Source: Candidatus Gastranaerophilales bacterium (GTDB taxonomy: Bacteria; Cyanobacteriota; Vampirovibrionia; Gastranaerophilales; Gastranaerophilaceae). From it: a stretch of DNA of 7,718 nucleotides. Below are positions 5,027 to 7,718 of the stretch, piece by piece. The translations under genes and the position numbers were made by a program. A model generated the notes under the pieces. The model saw only the letters and a program-made list of their open reading frames with translations, searched no databases and was not told where the DNA came from. The DNA lies in the NCBI GenBank assembly GCA_947628355.1, contig CANQZO010000090.1, positions 1-7,718 on the forward strand, in the 5' to 3' direction. How positions within the stretch are numbered: position 1 is the first letter of the stretch; every line of letters begins with the position of its first letter.

Positions 5027-7718
5027 ATGAAAGAATTTATAAAAAATCTTAATTGTGAATACAGTGAAAAAATAACCGCACTGATAAATAAAAAATCATC
5101 TTTTGTTTTAAGCGGGCTAACAAACTGTGCAAAATTAATAATTTTATCTCAATTACTGATTAAGAATAATAAAAAAATAGTTTTTATAACCGAAACCGAA
5201 CAAAGCGCATTAAAATACCATAGTGATTTACGCTGTCTGTTTAATGTTGAATCAGATATATTTCCGTATCAGGACGGTTCAATATATGATACAAATTCAA
5301 AAAATTTATATAAATATGCAAAACAGATACAAATACTTTCAAATCAAGAAAAAGAACAGATAATAATAATGCCTTCTAAAGCTCTGTTTGAGCGATTTCC
5401 CGACAGAGAATATTTTTCGGCTAACGATATAACTATAAATGTAAATGATGAAATAAACACATCACAACTGGCAGAAAAGCTGATAAAGCTGGGCTATAAA
5501 AGAAAAACACTTGCTGCGGATATAGGGGAGTTCAGCTTGCGCGGAGATATTCTTGATGTTTTTCCTTTAAGTGATTACCCTGTCCGAATTGAACTTTGGG
5601 GCGATACGGTAACTGATATAAGAATATTTGATAACAGCACTCAAAAAAGCATAAAAAAAACCGAAAAAGCCGTATTACAGCCTGTTTATAAATTTATCTT
5701 AAATGAAAACTCATATAAAAAACTTGAAAAATCTGTTGATAAAGACAATGAAAATATGGTTGAAATGCTTGAAGATTTAAAAAATCAAACATATTTTGAG
5801 GGAATTGAGTATTATGAAACTTTATTTAATGCTGATTTAGGTACTATTGCACAGTTAATATCAAAGGATTTTATATTTGTTTTTGATGATTATACCCAAT
5901 TTAAATCAAGATACGAGCAGACTGATGAGAACTTAAAAAAACAGTATGAGGAAAATATAAAAACAAATTTATGCCTGCCATTGCCTAATCAATCGCATTT
6001 AGGTTTAAAAGAATTTTTAACAACGTTAAGCGGGCGGGAGAAAATATACTTTGATAACTTTATATCGGAAGATTTTGATATAAATTTAGAGTTAAAAACA
6101 GAGTTAATTCCGTACTTTGGTGCTGACATCCGAGAAATTACAAAATTTATTCAAGATAAATTAAAAGAAAACTATACAATAATCATTACAACAGATTATA
6201 AAAACAGGATAGAAGAAATATTAAAAGAAGATGAAATCCCTTATCAATACAATAATCCCGAAAAACGAAGCGTATATATAACGGATAACATATCTTATGC
6301 TGGCTCAATTATAGATGATTGCAAATTAATAATTATAACGGATAAGGAGTTTTTTAATAAGCGTTCAAAAGAAATAACGGGAATAAGATATAACTATAAA
6401 CGGGAAAATGCGGACTTTATAGAAACTCTTAATGATATTAAAGAGGGTGACTATATAGTGCATATGGTGCATGGAATAGGGATATTTAAAGGATTAACAA
6501 AGCAGACAATAGACGGTGAAGAAAAAGATTACTTAACGCTAGAATATGCGCACGGAGATAAACTGCATATACCTGCCGAGCAGATAAATATGCTATGCAG
6601 GTACCGCGGTTCAGGCAATATAATGCCGCCCCTTTCCAAAATGGGCGGAAGTGACTGGAATAATACAAAAACTAAAGTTAAAAAAGCCGTTGAAGATGTT
6701 GCGCAGGATTTAATAAATTTATATGCACTCAGAAAGCTGTCGCAAGGATATGCCTTTGAACCCGACACTATATGGCAGTATGAAATGGAGGATGCGTTTA
6801 TATATACGGAAACTCCCGACCAAATGAAAGCGATAGAAGAAACAAAAGCCGATATGGAAGCGGAAAAACCTATGGACAGGTTAATATGCGGAGATGTAGG
6901 GTTTGGCAAAACGGAAGTGGCAATCCGTGCAATATTTAAAGCGGTAATGTCCTCGAAGCAGGCTGCTGTTGTAGTTCCTACGACAATACTTGCAATGCAG
7001 CATTTTCAAACAATATCTGAAAGATTTAAACCGTTTCCCGTGCGTGTGGACTTTATATCAAGATTTAAAAGCCCGAAAGAGCAGAAAGAAACGCTAAGAA
7101 AACTTATTTTAGGCGAAATAGACGTAATAATAGGAACTCACAGGCTTTTGCAGGATGATGTTCAATTTAAAGATTTAGGACTGCTCGTAATAGATGAGGA
7201 GCATAAATTCGGAGTTTCTCATAAGGAAAAATTAAAACGCTTAAAGAAAAATATTGATATACTTACAATGTCGGCAACACCTATCCCCAGAACATTATAT
7301 ATGTCTCTGTCGGGGATAAAAGATATGAGCTTAATAAATACGGCACCGACAAACAGACTGCCCGTTAAGACTTATGTTTGCGAATATAAAGACAGTGTAA
7401 TAAAAAATGCAATAAATTATGAAATAGAGCGCGAGGGGCAGGTATTTTTCTTATATAACAGAGTGGAAAGTATATATGAGTATGCGGAACAATTAAAAAC
7501 CTTGCTTCCAAATATAAGACTTGCGGTTGCGCATGGACAAATGGATAAAAGTCAATTAGAAAAAATAATGACAGACTTTTTAAACCGTGAATATGATGTT
7601 CTGCTTTGCACAACAATAATAGAATCAGGGCTTGATATACCTAATGCAAATACAATGATAGTATATGACGCGGATAAATTCGGGCTTGCCCAATTATATC
7701 AAATACGAGGCAGAGTAG
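5027..7718 (+). CDS. mfd: Mfd transcription-repair coupling factor, C-terminus cut off by window edge
   Basis: Mfd removes RNA polymerase stalled at DNA damage and recruits UvrA for nucleotide excision repair. The visible 897 codons (plus one base) stay open to the window end; bacterial Mfd is usually about 1,100-1,180 residues, so the end of the second helicase lobe and the C-terminal domain are missing. The UvrB-like N-terminal module shows FPYQD at 79-83 and GEFSLRGDILDVFP at 167-180. The RNA-polymerase-interacting domain starts at GDYIVHMVHGIG (474-485). The translocase has Walker A GDVGFGKT at 622-629, a DEEH box at 723-726 (DEEQ in many relatives), motif III MSATPIPRT at 748-756, ESGLDIPNANT at 866-876, and motif VI beginning QIRGRV at 892-897. 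An in-frame TGA lies at 5021-5023, so the ATG at 5027 is the first possible start. No Shine-Dalgarno site is visible before it, unlike the neighbours. It is divergent from the secreted-protein gene. Confidence 0.97.
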   Translation, partial: MKEFIKNLNCEYSEKITALINKKSSFVLSGLTNCAKLIILSQLLIKNNKKIVFITETEQSALKYHSDLRCLFNVESDIFPYQDGSIYDTNSKNLYKYAKQIQILSNQEKEQIIIMPSKALFERFPDREYFSANDITINVNDEINTSQLAEKLIKLGYKRKTLAADIGEFSLRGDILDVFPLSDYPVRIELWGDTVTDIRIFDNSTQKSIKKTEKAVLQPVYKFILNENSYKKLEKSVDKDNENMVEMLEDLKNQTYFEGIEYYETLFNADLGTIAQLISKDFIFVFDDYTQFKSRYEQTDENLKKQYEENIKTNLCLPLPNQSHLGLKEFLTTLSGREKIYFDNFISEDFDINLELKTELIPYFGADIREITKFIQDKLKENYTIIITTDYKNRIEEILKEDEIPYQYNNPEKRSVYITDNISYAGSIIDDCKLIIITDKEFFNKRSKEITGIRYNYKRENADFIETLNDIKEGDYIVHMVHGIGIFKGLTKQTIDGEEKDYLTLEYAHGDKLHIPAEQINMLCRYRGSGNIMPPLSKMGGSDWNNTKTKVKKAVEDVAQDLINLYALRKLSQGYAFEPDTIWQYEMEDAFIYTETPDQMKAIEETKADMEAEKPMDRLICGDVGFGKTEVAIRAIFKAVMSSKQAAVVVPTTILAMQHFQTISERFKPFPVRVDFISRFKSPKEQKETLRKLILGEIDVIIGTHRLLQDDVQFKDLGLLVIDEEHKFGVSHKEKLKRLKKNIDILTMSATPIPRTLYMSLSGIKDMSLINTAPTNRLPVKTYVCEYKDSVIKNAINYEIEREGQVFFLYNRVESIYEYAEQLKTLLPNIRLAVAHGQMDKSQLEKIMTDFLNREYDVLLCTTIIESGLDIPNANTMIVYDADKFGLAQLYQIRGRV

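Noticed and set aside
6486..6909. Open frames of 60 and 126 codons within mfd in other frames
   Set aside because: They overlap the conserved polymerase-interacting and Walker A region of mfd, show no ribosome site or recognisable domain, and are shadows of the real gene.
7365..7616. Open frame of 83 codons within the mfd helicase region
   Set aside because: It overlaps strongly conserved mfd helicase sequence in another frame and has no supporting signals.
7716..7718. TAG at the very end of the window, looking like a stop for mfd
   Set aside because: It is out of frame: the last full mfd codon is GTA (Val897) and a single G remains. The motif QIRGRV is interrupted by the window edge, not by a stop.

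Overview
The window is AT-rich, uses the standard genetic code (TAA and TGA stops are seen, and TAG is not needed) and is densely packed. It holds six or seven genes of an anaerobic-looking bacterium with Shine-Dalgarno sites and short hairpin terminators. An NfnA-type ferredoxin/NADP reductase subunit points to anaerobic fermentative metabolism. Low G+C and this gene mix would suit an uncultured gut lineage such as Gastranaerophilales (non-photosynthetic Cyanobacteria) or a low-GC Firmicute. That placement is a guess from composition and gene style, not something the sequence proves.

Layout from left to right. Positions 1-156 (+) are the C-terminal end of a trypsin-like (HtrA/DegP-type) serine protease with no PDZ domain after it. 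Positions 157-402 are non-coding: a run with no G or C, then a roughly 130-bp island of about 53% G+C, then a second A/T run complementary to the first. Together they form a large imperfect palindrome, the most unusual object in the window. A bidirectional terminator (391-419) follows, and the stop codon of a small four-cysteine protein (403-582, minus) lies in its loop. That small gene is translationally coupled to nfnA (594-1439, minus), which has its own extended -10 promoter. A terminator (1487-1511) separates nfnA from a hypothetical hydrophilic protein (1557-1928, minus). Upstream of that lies comEC (2042-4417, minus), the DNA-uptake channel protein. A terminator (4444-4470) separates comEC from a secreted coiled-coil protein (4476-4928, minus). 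The divergent spacer 4929-5026 carries the promoters of that gene and of mfd (5027-end, plus), the transcription-repair coupling factor, which is cut off by the window edge.

The genes do not form one pathway. They cover envelope proteolysis, ferredoxin/NAD(P) electron transfer, DNA uptake, an envelope structural or accessory protein, and transcription-coupled repair. The only clear operon is nfnA plus the small cysteine protein. No defence system, CRISPR array, insertion sequence, tRNA or rRNA is visible. The best candidates for something undescribed are the palindromic GC island at 184-390 and the four-cysteine micro-protein whose last codons are built into a terminator.
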